Below, in pieces: positions 1 to 12,690 of a stretch of 64,000 nucleotides of DNA. Below the pieces are notes generated by a model, which had not been told where the DNA came from, searched no databases, and saw nothing but the letters and a program-made list of their open reading frames with translations. The first letter of the stretch is position 1. Each line of letters opens with the position of its first letter. This DNA comes from Aristolochia californica (taxonomy: Eukaryota > Streptophyta > Magnoliopsida > Piperales > Aristolochiaceae), in contig JARWKL010000012.1 of NCBI GenBank assembly GCA_029961685.1, forward strand, positions 7,034,955 through 7,098,954. The letters run 5' to 3'. Both the position numbers and the translations under genes were made by a program.

Positions 1-749
1 AATTAAAATAATAACAAATGTTTGTAATGAAAATTTATTCACACACCACAAATGAACACAAAAGAGATTTCTTCTACACGTGTTTTAAATTTGGATATGC
101 ATGCTTGAAACATGTTAAAGATGCAAATGACCTATGGATCCAAATCTTTTAAAAAGAATAACAAACGCTCATTAAATTCTCAATGAACGTGCAGCGAGAT
201 ATTTACCAGAGTCAAACAAGCCATTATTTTGCCCGTTTACAAAAAGCTTACCTAACAATCCTAGATGATTTTATAGAGATTTATCATCCATAATGGGCTA
301 TATTTTTTTAAGAAATGACTTATTGATTGGGAGTCAACACTCAGTTAAAAGCACCACGCCTCCCCCTTTTCCTGACGATTCCAAAACCTGAGATATAAAA
401 ACTAAAAAGAGCATAAATTCCCTAAAAATTACAGACACTCTTTGGAATTATCTCTCTCTACATTTGTGCATTGTGCGTCTCCATTTTAAATTTACACTTT
501 TTTTAAAAAAAAAAACTTTGAGTTTTCTCTCTCCCTTCATCCCGTAAACAAAAAAAGGCAAATAGATCACAGAAAAATGAAAATTTTAGAGTTTATGTAT
601 GGAAAAAATTTTAAAAAATAACAAATGTAAGTAAATAAAATTTATTCACACACCAAAAATGAACACAAAACTTTTGTTATGCAAGTTTGGGAAATTCCAC
701 TAGTTCAACCCTAATAGCTTGGAATTTTACAAGAAAGAGATTTCTTCTA

Positions 750-751
750 CA
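750..751. other. Deletion junction in a satellite monomer (~165 bp lost)
   Basis: The monomer runs from TTTCTTCTAC directly into AAAAAGCTGACC. It lacks the palindrome cluster, the subtype site and the segment after it. The box spacing from 92 to 1271 is 1,179 bp instead of about 1,345, which gives a deletion of about 165 bp. Confidence 0.85.
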
Positions 752-1270
752 AAAAGCTGACCTAACAATCATAGATCAATTGTAAAGTGATTTATAATGT
801 CTAACGGGCTATATTTTAGTAAGAAATGACTTATGGATAGGGAGCCAACACTCAGTTAAAAATCCCCGGCCTCCCCCTTTTCCTGACGATTGCAAAACCT
901 GAGATATAAAAACTAAAAAGAGCTTACAATCCCTAAAAATTACAGACACTCCTTGGAATTATCTCTTTCTAAATTTTTTCATTGTGCATCTCCATTTTCG
1001 ATGGACAATTTTTTCTTAAATCAAAATTTTGAGTTTTCGCACCTAGAGCACACCGTAAAAAAAAAAAACGTAAATATATCAGAACAAAATGAAAATTTTA
1101 GAGTTTATGTATGGAAAAAAATTAAAACAATAACAAATGTAAGTAATGAAAATTTATTCACACACCACAAATGAACACAAAATTTTTGTTATCCAAGTTT
1201 TGGAAATTCCACTACAACCCTAATAGCTTGAAATTTTACAAAAAAGAATTCTTCTACACGTGTTTTAAAA

Positions 1271-3961
1271 ATGGATATGCATGCTTGAAACATGCTAAAG
1301 AAGCAAATGACCTATGGATCCAAAGCTTTTAAAGTGAATATCAAACTCACATTAAATTCTCTAGTGAACGTGCGGTGGGATATTTACCCGAGTCAACCAA
1401 GCCATTATTTTGCCCGTTTGCAAAAAGCTGACGTAACAATCATAGATGATTGTAATGTGATTTATCATGAGTAACGGGCTATATTTTTGTAAGAAATGAC
1501 GTACGGATTGGGAGTCAACCGTTAGTTAAAAATACACGCCTCCCCCTTTTCCCGCCGATTGCAAAACCTGAGATATAAAAACTAAAAAGATCTCACAATC
1601 CCTAAAAATTAAAAACAATCTTTGAAATTATCACTCACTACATTTGTGCATTGTGCATCTCCATTTTAGATGTACACTTTTTTCTTAAATCAAAACTTTG
1701 AGTTTTCGCTCTCCCTTCATCCTGTAAACAAAAAAAGGCAAATAGATCAAACAAAAATGAAAACTTTAGAGTTTATGTGTGATAAAAAATTAAAATAATA
1801 ACAAATGTAAATATAGAAAATTTATTCACACACCACATATGAACACAAAAGTTTTGTTTTCCACGTTTGGGAAATTCCACTAGTTCAACCCTAATTGCAT
1901 GGAATTTTACAGGAAAGAGATTTCTTCAACACGTGTTTTAAAAATGGATATGCATGCTTGAAACAAATAAAATATGCAAATGACCTATGGATCCAAAGCT
2001 TTTAAAGAGAATAACAAACGCTCATTAAATTCTCAATGAACGTGCGGTGGGATATTTACCAGAGTCAAACAAGCCATTATTTTGCCCGTTTACATAAGGC
2101 TTACGTAACAATCATAGATGATTGTAAAGTGATTTATCATCCGTAACGGGCTATATTTTTGTAAGAAATGACTAACGGATTGGGAGTCAACACTCATTTA
2201 AATACACCCCGCCTCCCTCTTTCCCTGACGATTGCAAAACCTGAGATATAAAAACTAAAAAGATCATACAATCCCTAAAAATTACAAACACTCTTTGGAA
2301 TTATCTCTCTCTACATTTGTGCATTGTGCATCTCAATTTTAGATGTACACTTTTTCCTTAAATCAAAACTTTGAGTTTTCGCTCTCCCTTCATCCCGTAA
2401 ACAAAAAAAGGCAAATACTTCACAACAAAATGAAAATTTTAGAGTTTATGTGTGAAAATTATTAAAAAAATAACAAATGTAAGTAAAGAAAATTTATTCA
2501 CACACCACAAATGAACACAAAAGTTTTGTTTTTCAAGTTTGGGAAATTCCAGTAGTTCAACCCTAATTGCATGGAATTTTACAGGAAAGAGATTTCTTCT
2601 ACACATGTTTTAAAAATGGATATGCATGCTTGAAACATGTTAAAGATGCAAATGACCTATGGATCCAAAGCTTTTAAAAAGAATAAAAAACGCTCATTAA
2701 ATTCTCAATGAACGTGCGGTGGGATATTTACCTGAGTCAAACATGCCATTATTTTGCCCGTTTACAAAAATCTTACCTAAAAAACATAGATGATTGTAAA
2801 GTGATTTATCATCCGTAACGGGCTATATTTTTGTAAGAAATGACTTACGGATTGGGAGTCAACACTCTGTTTAAAAGCACCCCGCCTCCCCCCTTTTCCC
2901 GACAATTCCAAAACCTGATATATAAAAACTAAAAAGAGATTAAATTATCTAGAAATTACAGACACTCTTTGGAATTATCTCTCTCTACATTTGTACATTG
3001 TTCGTCTCCATTCTAAAGGTACACTTTTTTGTTAGAAAAAAACTTTGAGTTTTCTCTCCCCCTTCATCCCGTAAACAAAAAAAGGCAAATAGATCACAAC
3101 AAAATGAAAATTTTAGAGTTTATGTATGAAAAAAAATTTAAAACAATAACAAATGTAAGTAAAGAAAATTTATTCACACACCAAAAATGAACACAAAACT
3201 TTTGTTATCCAAGTTTGGGAAATTCCACTAGTTCAACCCTAATAGCTTGGAATTTTACCAAAAAGAGATTTCTTCCACACGTTTTAAAAATGGATATGCA
3301 AGCTTGAAACATGTTAAAGATGCAAATGACCTATGGATCCAAAGATTTTATTGAGAATAACAAACCCTCATTAAATTCTTAAGTGAATGTGTTGCGGGAT
3401 ATTTACCGACTCAAACAAGCCATTATTTTGCCCGTTTGCAAAAAGCTAACCTAACAATCATAAATGATTGCAAAGTGATTTTTCATTCGTAATGGGCTAT
3501 ATTATTGTAAGAAATGACTTACGGATTGGGAGTCAACACTCAATTAAAAATCCCCCGCCTCCCCCTTTTCCCGACGATTACAAAACCTGAGAATTAAAAA
3601 CTGAAAAGAGCTTACAATCCTTAAAAATCTCAGACACCCTTTGGAATTATATCTCTCTACATTTGTTCATTGTGCATCTCCATTTTAGATGTATACTTTT
3701 TTCTTAAATCAAAACATTGAGCTTTCGTTCTCCCTTCATGCCGTAAACAAAAAAAGGTAAATAGATCACACCAAAATGAAAATTTTAGAGTTTATGTGTG
3801 GAAAAAAATTCAAACAATAACAAATGTAAGTATTGAAATTTTTTTCACACACCACAAATGAACACAAAATTTTTGTTATCCAAGTTTGGGAAATTCCACT
3901 AGTTCAACCTTAATAGCTTGAAATTTTACAAGAAAGAGAATTCTTCTACACGTGTTTTAAA
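1271..3961 (+). repeat. 4-monomer HOR, copy 1 (~2.69 kb)
   Basis: Four consecutive monomers (about 1271, 1944, 2616, 3289) have subtype order B-A-A-C. They match the next four monomers better than they match each other. Shared private marks with the following copy include AATATCAAACTC in the B monomer, AAAAACAATCTTTG after it, TTAAATTATCTA after the second A monomer, and CTTCCACACG with ATGCAAGCTTG in the C monomer. The phase of the start is arbitrary; I set it on the conserved box. Confidence 0.82.
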
Positions 3962-6654
3962 AATGGATATGCATGCTTGGAACATGTTAAAGATGCAAAT
4001 GACCTATGGATCCAAAGCTTTTAAAGTGAATATCAAACTCTCATTAAATTCTCTAGAGAACGTGCGGTGGGATATTTACCCGAGTCAAGCAAGCCATTAT
4101 TTTGCCCGTTTGCAAAAAGCTGACCTAACAATCATAGATGATTGTAATGTGATTTATCATAAGTAATGGGCTATATTTTTGTAAGAAATGACGTACGGAT
4201 TGGGAATCAACAGTCAGTTAAAAATACCCCGCCTCCCCCTTTTCCCGCCGATTGCAAAACCTGAGATATAAAAACTAAAAAGATCTCACAATCCCTAAAA
4301 ATTAAAAACAATCTTTGGAATTATCACCCTCTACATTTGTGCATTGTGCATCTCCATTTTAGATGTACACTTTTTTCTTAAATCAAAACTTTGAGTTTTC
4401 GCTCTCCCTTCTTCTCGTAAACAAAAAAAGGCAAATAGATCAAAACAAAATGAAATTTTTAGAGTTTATGTGTGAAAAAAAATTAAAACAATAAAAAATG
4501 TAAATATAGAAAATTTATTCACACACCACAAATGAACACAAAAGTTTTGTTTTCCACGTTTGGGAAATTGCACTAGTTCAACCCTAATTGCATGGAATTT
4601 TACAAGAAAGAGATTTCTTCTACACGTGTTTTAAAAATGGATATGCATGCTTGAAACACGTTAAAGATGCAAATGACCAATGGATCTAAAGCTTTTAAAG
4701 AGAATAACAAACGCTCATTAAATTCTCAATGAACGTGCGGTGGGATATTTACCAGAGTCAAACAAGCCATTATTTTGCCCCTTTACATAAAGCTTACGTA
4801 ACAATCATAGATGATTGTAAAGTGATTTATCATCCGTAACGGGCTATATTTTTGTAAGAAATGACTTACGGATTGGGAGTCAATACTCTGTTAAAAACAC
4901 CCCGCCTCCCCCTTTTCCCGAAGATTGCAAAACCTGAGATATAAAAACTAAAAAGATCTTACAATCCCTACAAATTACAAAAACTCTTTGGAATTATCTC
5001 TCTCTACATTTGTGCATTGTGCATCTCAATTTTAGATATACACTTTTTTCTTAAATCAAAACTTTGAGTTTTCGCTCTCCCTTCATCCCGTCAACAAAAA
5101 AAGGCAAATACATCACAAAAAATGAAAATTTTAGAGTTTATGTGTGAAAAAAATTAAAACAATAACAAATGTAAGTAATGAAAATTTATTTACACACCAC
5201 AAATGAACACAAAAGTTTTGTTTTCCAAGTTTGGGAAATTCTAGTAGTTCAACCCTAATTGCATGGAATTTTACAGGAAAGAGATTTCTTCTACACGTGT
5301 TTTAAAAATGGATATGCATGCTTGAAACATGTTAAAGATGCAAATGACCTATGGATCCAAAGCTTTTAAATAGAATAAAAAAAGCTCATTAAATTCTCAA
5401 TGAACGTGCGGTGGTATATTTACCTCAGTCAAACAAGCCATTATTTTGCCCGTTTACAAAAAGCTTACCTAACAATCATAGATGATTGTAAAGTGATTTA
5501 TCATCCATAACGGGCTATATTTTAGTAACAAATGACTTACGGATTGGGAGTCAACACTCTGTTAAAAGCACCCCGCCTCCTCCTTTTCTCGACGATTCCA
5601 AAACCTGATATATAAAAACTAAAAAGAGCTTAAATTATCTAAAAATTACAGACACTCTTTGGAATTATCTCTCTCTACATTTGTACATTGTGCGTCTCCA
5701 TTTTAAAGGTACACTTTTTTGTTAAAAAAAAACTTTGAGTTTTCTCTCTCCCTTCATCCCGTAAACAAAAAAAGGCAAATAGATCACAGCAAAATGAAAA
5801 TTTTAGAGTTTATGTATGAAAATTTTTTTAAACCAATAAAAAATTTAAGTAAATAAAATTTATTCACACACCAAAAATGAACACAAAACTTTTGATATCC
5901 AAGTTTGGGAAATTCCACTAGTTCAACCCTAATAGCTTGGAATTTTACAAGAAAGAGATTTCTTCCACACGTGTTTTAAAAATGGATATGCAAGCTTGAA
6001 ACATGTTAAAGATGCAAATGACCTATGGATCCAAAGCTTTTATTGATAATAACAAACGCTCATTAAATTCTTAAGTGAACGTGTGGCGGGATATTTACCG
6101 AGTCAAACAAGCCATTATTTTGCCCGTTTGCAAAAAGCTGACCTAACAATCATAGATGATAGTAAAGTGATTTTTCATTCGTAATGGGCTATATTATTGT
6201 AAAATTTGACTTACGGATTGGGAGTCAACACTCAATTAAAAATCCCCCACCTCCCCCTTTTCCCGACGATTGCAAAACCTGAGAATTAAAAACTAAAAAG
6301 AGCTTACAATCCTTAAAAATCTCAGACACACTTTGGAATTATATCTCACTACATTTGTGCATTGTGCAACTCCATTTTATATGTACACTTTTTTATTAAA
6401 TCAAAACATTGAGCTTTCGTTCTCCCTTCATGCCTTAAACAAAAAAAGGTAAATAGATCACAACAAAATGAAAAATTAAGAGTTTTTGTGTGGAAAAAAA
6501 TTAAAACAATAACAAATGTAAGTAATGAAAATTTATTCACACGCCACAAATGAACACAAAATTTTTGTTATCCAAGTTTGGGAAATTCCACTAGTTCAAC
6601 CCTAATAGCTTGAAATTTTACAAAAAAGAGAATTCTTCTACACGTGTTTTAAAA
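3962..6654 (+). repeat. 4-monomer HOR, copy 2 (~2.69 kb)
   Basis: This is the second copy of the B-A-A-C unit, offset 2,691 bp from copy 1 and carrying the same private marks. A B monomer follows at 6655 and then an A monomer, but that B monomer lacks the AATATCAAACTC mark, and the regular pattern breaks near 7.9 kb. Point differences from copy 1 are numerous, so this HOR is clearly older than the 8-mer HOR further right. Confidence 0.82.
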
Positions 6655-8130
6655 ATGGATATGCATGCTTGAAACATGTTCAAGAGGCAAATGACCTATG
6701 GATCCAAAGCTTTCAAAGTGAATAACAAACACTCATTAAATTCTCTAGTGAACGTACGGTGGGATATTTACCCGACTCAAACAAGCCATTATTTTGCCCG
6801 TTTGCAAAAAGCTGACCTAACAATCATAATGTGATTTATCAAGAGTAACGGGCTATATTTTTGTAAGAAATGACATACGGATTGGGCGTCAACAGTCAAT
6901 TAAAAATACCCCGCCTCCCCCTTTTCCCGCCGATTGCAAAACCTAAGATATAAAAACTAAAAAGATCTCACAATCCCTAAAAATTAAAAACACTCTTTGG
7001 AATTATCTATCTCGACATTTTTGCATTGTGCATCTCCATTTTAGATGTACACTTTTTTCTTAAATCAAAACTATGAGTTTTCGCTCTCCATTCATCCCGT
7101 AAAAAAAAAAAGGCAAATAGATCACAAAAAAATGAAAATTTTAGAGTTTATGTGTGAAAAAAAATTAAACAATAAGAAATGTAAGTATAAAAAATTTATT
7201 CACACACCACAAATGAACACAAAAGTTTTGTTTTCCAAGTTTGGGAAATTCCACTAGTTCAAACCTAATTGCATGGAATTTTACAAGAAAGAGATTTGTT
7301 CTACACGTGTTTTAAAAATGGATATGCATGCTTGAAACAAGTTAAAGATGCAAATGACCAACGGATCCAAAGCTTTTAAAGAGAATAACAAACGCTCATT
7401 AAATTCTCAATGAACATGCGGTGGGATATTTACCAGAGTCAAACAAGCCATTATTTTGCCCGTTTACATAAAACATACCTAACAATCATAGATGATTGTA
7501 AAGTGATTTATCATCCGTAACGGGTTATATTTATGTAAGAAATGACTTACGGATTGGGAGTCAACAGTTAGTTAAAAACACCGGCCTCCGCCTTTTTCCC
7601 GACGATTCCAAAACCTGAGATATAAAAACAAAAAAGATCTTACATTCCCTAAAAATTACAAACACTCTTTAGAATTATGTCTCTCTATATTTGTGCATTG
7701 TGCATCTCCAATTTAGATGTACACTTTTTTCTTAAATCAAAACTTTGAGTTTTCGTTCTCCCTTCATCCCGTAAACAAAAAAAGGCAAATAGATCACAAC
7801 AAAACTAAAGTTTTAGAGTTTATGTGTGAAAAATAATTAAAACAATAACAAATGTAAGTAATGAAAATATTTTCACACACCACAAATGAAAAAAAAATTT
7901 TGTTTTCCAAGTTTGGGAAATTTCAGGAGTTCAACCCTAATTGCATGAAATTTTACAGGAAAGAGACTTCTTCTACACGTGTTTTTAAAATGGATATGCA
8001 TGCTTGAAACGTGTTAAAGATGCAAATGACCTATGGATCCAAAGCTTTTAAAAAGAATAACAAACGCTCATTAAATTCTCTAGTGAACGTGCGGTGGGAT
8101 ATTTACTAGAGTCAAACAAGCCATTATTTT

Positions 8131-10141
8131 GCCCGCTAACAAAAAGCTTACCAAACAATCATAGATAATTGTAAAGTGATTTATCATCCGTAACGAGCTA
8201 TATTTTTGTATGAAATGACTCACGAATTTGGAGTCAACACTCAGTCAAAACACCCTGCCTCCCCCTTTTCCCGACGATTGCAAAACCTGAGATATAGAAA
8301 CTAACTTAAATTCCCTAAAAATTATGGACACTCTTTGGAATTATCTCTCTCTACTTTTGTGCATTGTGCGTCTCCATTTTAAATGTACATTTTTTTCTTC
8401 AATCAAAACTTTGAGTTTTCTCTCTCCCTTCAACCCGTAAACAAAACAAACGCAAATAGATCACAGCAAAATGAAAATTTTAGAGTTTATCTATGGAAAA
8501 AATTTAAAACAATAACAAATGTAAGTAAATAAAATTTATTCACACACCAAAAATGAACACAAAACTTTTGTTATTCAAGTTTGGGAAATTCCACTAGTGC
8601 AACCTTAATAGCTTGGAATTTTATAAGAAAGAGATTTCTTCTACACGTGTTTTAAAAATGGATATGCATGCTTGAAACAAGTAAAGATGCAAATGACCAA
8701 TGGATCCAAAGCTTTTAAAGTGACTAACAAACTCTCATTAAATTCTCTAGTGAACGTGCGGTGGGATATTTACTTGAGTCAAACAAGCCATTATTTTGCC
8801 CGTTTGCAAAAAGCTGACCTAACAATCATAGATGATTATAATGTGATTTATCAGGAGTAACAGGCTATATTTTTGTAAGAAATGACATACGAATTGGGAG
8901 TCAACAGTCAGTTAAAAATACCCCACCTCCCCCTTTTCCCGACCATTACAAAACCTGAAATTTAAAAACTAAAAAGATCTTGCAATCCCTAAAAATTACA
9001 AACACTCTTTGAAATTATCTATCTCTACATTTGTGCATTGCGCATCTCCATTTTAGATGTACACTTTTTTATTAAATCAAAACTTTGAGTTTTCGCTCTC
9101 CCTTCATCCCGTAAACAAAAAAAGGCAAATAGATCCCAACAAAATGAAAATTTTAGAGTTTATGTGTGAAAAAAACTAGAACAATAACAAATGTAAGTAT
9201 AGAAAATTTATTCACACATCACAAATGAACACAAAAGTTTTGTTTTCCAAGTTTGGGAAATTCCACTAGTTCAACCCTAATTGCATGGAATTTTACAAGA
9301 AAGACATTTCTTCTACACATGTTTTAAAAATGGATATGCATGCTTGAAACATGTTAAAGATGCAAATGACCTATGGATCCAAAAATTTTAAAAAGAATAA
9401 CAAACGCTCATTAAATTCTCAATGAACATGCGGTGGGATATTTACCAGAGTCGAACATGCCATTATTTTGCCCGTTTACAAAATGCTTACCTAACAATCA
9501 TAGATGATTGTAAAGTGATTTATCATCCGTAACGGGCTATATTTTTCGAAGAAATGACTTACGGATTGGGAGTCAACACTCAGTTAAAAACACCCTGCCT
9601 TCCCCTTTTCCCGACGATTCCAAAACTTGAGATATAAAAACTAAAACGAGCTTAAATTCCCTAAAAATTACAGACACTCTTTGGAATTATCTCTCTCTAC
9701 ATTTGTGCATTGTGCGTCTCCATTTTAAATGTACACTTTTTTCTTAAATTAAAACTTTGAGTTTTCTCTCTCCCTTCTTCCCGTAAACAACAAAAAGCAA
9801 ATAGATCACAACAAAATGAAAATTTTAGAGTTTATAAATGGAAAAATTTTAAAAAAACAACAATATATGTAAAGAAAATTTATTCACACACCAAAAATGA
9901 ACACAAAAGTTTTGTTTTCCAAGTTTGGGAAATTCCACTAGTTCAACCCTAATTGCATGAAATTTTACAAGAAAGAGATTTCTTCTACATGTGTTTTAAA
10001 AATGTATATGCATGCTTGAAACATGTTAAAGATGCAAATGACCTATGCATCCAAAGCTTTTAAAGAGAATAACAAACTCTCATTAAATTCTCAATGAATG
10101 TGCGGTGGGATATTTACCAGAGTCAAACAAGCCAATATTTT
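8131..10141 (+). repeat. 3-monomer HOR, copy 1 (~2.01 kb)
   Basis: Three monomers are repeated immediately downstream as a unit. Diagnostic shared marks are TATGAAATGACTCACG followed by a GATTTGGAGTC-like stretch, CAGTCAAAACACCCTGCC, GCTTGAAACAAGTAAAG in the B monomer, TTTACTTGAGTC, and the ACTAGAACAATAAC stretch. Copy 1 is about 7 bp shorter than copy 2 because of an indel near 8305. Confidence 0.82.
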
Positions 10142-12159
10142 GCTCGTTAACTAAAAGCTTACCTAACAATCATAGATAATTGTAAAGTGATTTATCATCC
10201 GTAACGGGCTATATTTTTGTATGAAATGACTCACGGATTTGGAGTCAACACTCAGTCAAAACACCCTGCCTCCCCCTTTTCCCAACGATTGCAAAACCTA
10301 AGATATAGAAACTAAAAACAGTTTAAATTCCCTAAAAATTAAGGACACTCTTTGGAATTATCTCTCTCTACATTTGTGCATTGTGCGTCTCCATTTTAAA
10401 TGTACATTTTTTCTTCAATCAAAACTTTGAGTTTTCTCTCTCCCTTCAACCCGTAAACAAAAAAAACGCAAATAGATCACAGCAAAATGAAAATTTTAGA
10501 GTTTATGTATGGAAAAAATTTAAAACAATAACAAATGTAAGTAAATAAAATTTATTCACACACCAAAAATGAACACAAAACTTTTGTTATTCAAGTTTGG
10601 GAAATTCCACTAGTGCAACCCTAATAGCTTGGAATTTTACAAGAAAGAGATTTCTTCTACACGTGTTTTAAAAATGGATATGCATGCTTGAAACAAGTAA
10701 AGATGCAAATGACCTATGGATCCAAAGCATTTAAAGTGACTAACAAACTCTCATTAAATTCTCTAGTGAACGTGCGGTGGGATATTTACTTGAGTCAAAC
10801 AAGCCATTATTTTGCCCGTTTGCAAAAAGCTGACCTAACAATCATAGATGATTATAATGTGATTTATCATGAGTAACGGGCTATATTTTTGTAAGAAATG
10901 ACATACGGATTGGGAGTCAATAGTCAATTAAAAATACCCCGCCTCCCCCTTTTCCCGACCATTGCAAAACCTGAGATTTGAAAACTAAAAAGATCTTACA
11001 ATCCCTAAAAATTACAAACACTCTTTGAAATTATCTCTCTGTACACTTGTGCATTGCGCATCTCCATTTTAGATGTACACTTTTTTATTAAATCAAAACT
11101 TTGAGTTTTCGCTCTCCCTTCCTCCCTTAGACAAAAAAAGGCAAATAGATCACAACAAAATGAAAATTTTAGAGTTTATGTGTGAAAAAAACTAGAACAA
11201 TAACAAATGTAAGTATAGAAAATTTATTCACACACCACAAATGAACACAAAAGTTTTGTTTTCCAAGTTTGGGAAATTCCACTAGTTCAACCCTAATTGC
11301 ATGGAATTTTACAAGAAAGACATTTCTTCTACACATGTTTTAAAAATAGATATGCATGCTTGAAACATGTTAAAGATGCAAATGACCTATGGATCCAAAG
11401 CTTTTAAAAAGAATAACAAACGCTTATTAAATTCTCAATGAACATGCGATGGGATATTTACCAGAGTCGAACATGCCATTATTTTGCCCGTTTACAAAAT
11501 GCTTACCTAACAATCATAGATGATTGTAAGGTGATTTATCATCCGTAACGGGCTATATTTTTCTAAGAAATGACTTACGGATTGGGAGTCAACACTCAGT
11601 TAAAAACACCCCGCCTTCCCCTTTTCCCGACGATTCCAAAACCTGAGATATACAAACTAAAACGAGCTTAAATTCCCTAAAAATTACAGACACTCTTTGG
11701 AATTATCTCTCTATACATTTGTGCATTGTGCGTCTCCATTTTAAATGTACACTTTTTTCTTAAATTAAAACTTTGAGTTTTCTCTCTCCCTTCTTCCCGT
11801 AAACAACAAAAAGCAAATAGATCACAACAAAATGAAAATTTTAGAGTTTATGTATGGAAAAAATTTAAAACAACAACAAATATAAGTAAAGAAAATTTAT
11901 TCACACACCAAAAAATGAACACAAAAGTTTTGTTTTCCAAGTTTGGGAAATTCCACTTGTTCAACCCTAATTGCACGGAATTTTACAAGCAAGAGATTTC
12001 TTCTACACGTGTTTTAAAAATGTATATGCATGCTTGAAACATGTTAAAGATGCAAATGACCTATGCATCCAAAGCTTTTAAAGAGAATAACAAACTCTCA
12101 TTAAATTCTCAATGAATGTGCGGTGGGATATTTACCAGAGTCAAACAAGCCATTATTTT
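10142..12159 (+). repeat. 3-monomer HOR, copy 2 (~2.02 kb)
   Basis: This is the second copy of the 3-mer unit. The TGCTCGTTAAC mark appears at its start and again at its downstream border near 12160, and the ATGTATATGCATGC variant of the conserved box occurs at about 10002 and 12020. After about 12200 the sequence returns to a different monomer version (TTCTAAGAAATGACTTACGG), so the tract holds two copies only. Confidence 0.82.
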
Positions 12160-12683
12160 GCTCGTTAACAAAAAGCTTACCTAACAATCATAGATGATTG
12201 TAAAGTGATTTATCATCCATAACGGGCTATATTTTTCTAAGAAATGACTTACGGATTGGGAGACAACACTCAGTTAAAAACACCCCGCCTCCCCCTTTTC
12301 CCGACGATTGCAAAACCTGAGATATAAAAACTAAAAAGAGCTTAAATTCCCTTAAAATTACCGACACTCTTTGGAATTATCTCTCTCTACATTTGTGCAT
12401 TGTGCGTCTCCATTTTAAATGTACACTTTTTTATTAAATCAAAACTTTGAGTTTTCTCTCTCCCTTTATCCCGTAAACTAAAAAAGGCAAATAGATCACA
12501 ACAAAATGAAAATTTTAGAGTTTATGTGTGAAAAAAAATTAAAACAATAACAAATGTAAGTAAAGAAAATTTATTCACACACAAAATATGAATAGAAAAA
12601 TATTGTTATCCAAGTTTGGGAAATTCCACTAGTTCAACCCTAATAGCTTGGAATTTTACAACAAAGAGATTTCTTCTACACGT

Positions 12684-12690
12684 GTTAAAG
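12684..12690. other. Deletion junction in a satellite monomer (~30 bp lost)
   Basis: ACACGTGTT joins directly to AAAGAGGC, so the GGATATGCATGCTTGAAAC box is missing from this monomer. The ends share TTAAA/GTTAAA-like sequence, consistent with slippage between short repeats. Confidence 0.8.

Noticed and set aside
953..1174. A ~73-codon frame (MELSLSKFF... type) also seen at 30086-30307 and 32074-32280
   Set aside because: It begins at a TTG, spans the A-tract region, varies in length from monomer to monomer and has no domain. It is a chance frame of the satellite.
2270..2282. Telomere-like CCCTAAA and telo-box-like AACCCTAAT in each monomer
   Set aside because: They are single heptamers, not tandem telomere repeats. 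One or two such matches per 673 bp of AT-rich DNA can arise by chance and do not show a subtelomeric origin.
6180..6190. CENP-B-box-like ATTCGTAACGGG in C monomers
   Set aside because: The TTCG and CGGG halves are only 3 bases apart, not the spacing of the known 17-bp box, and the match is present in one subtype only.
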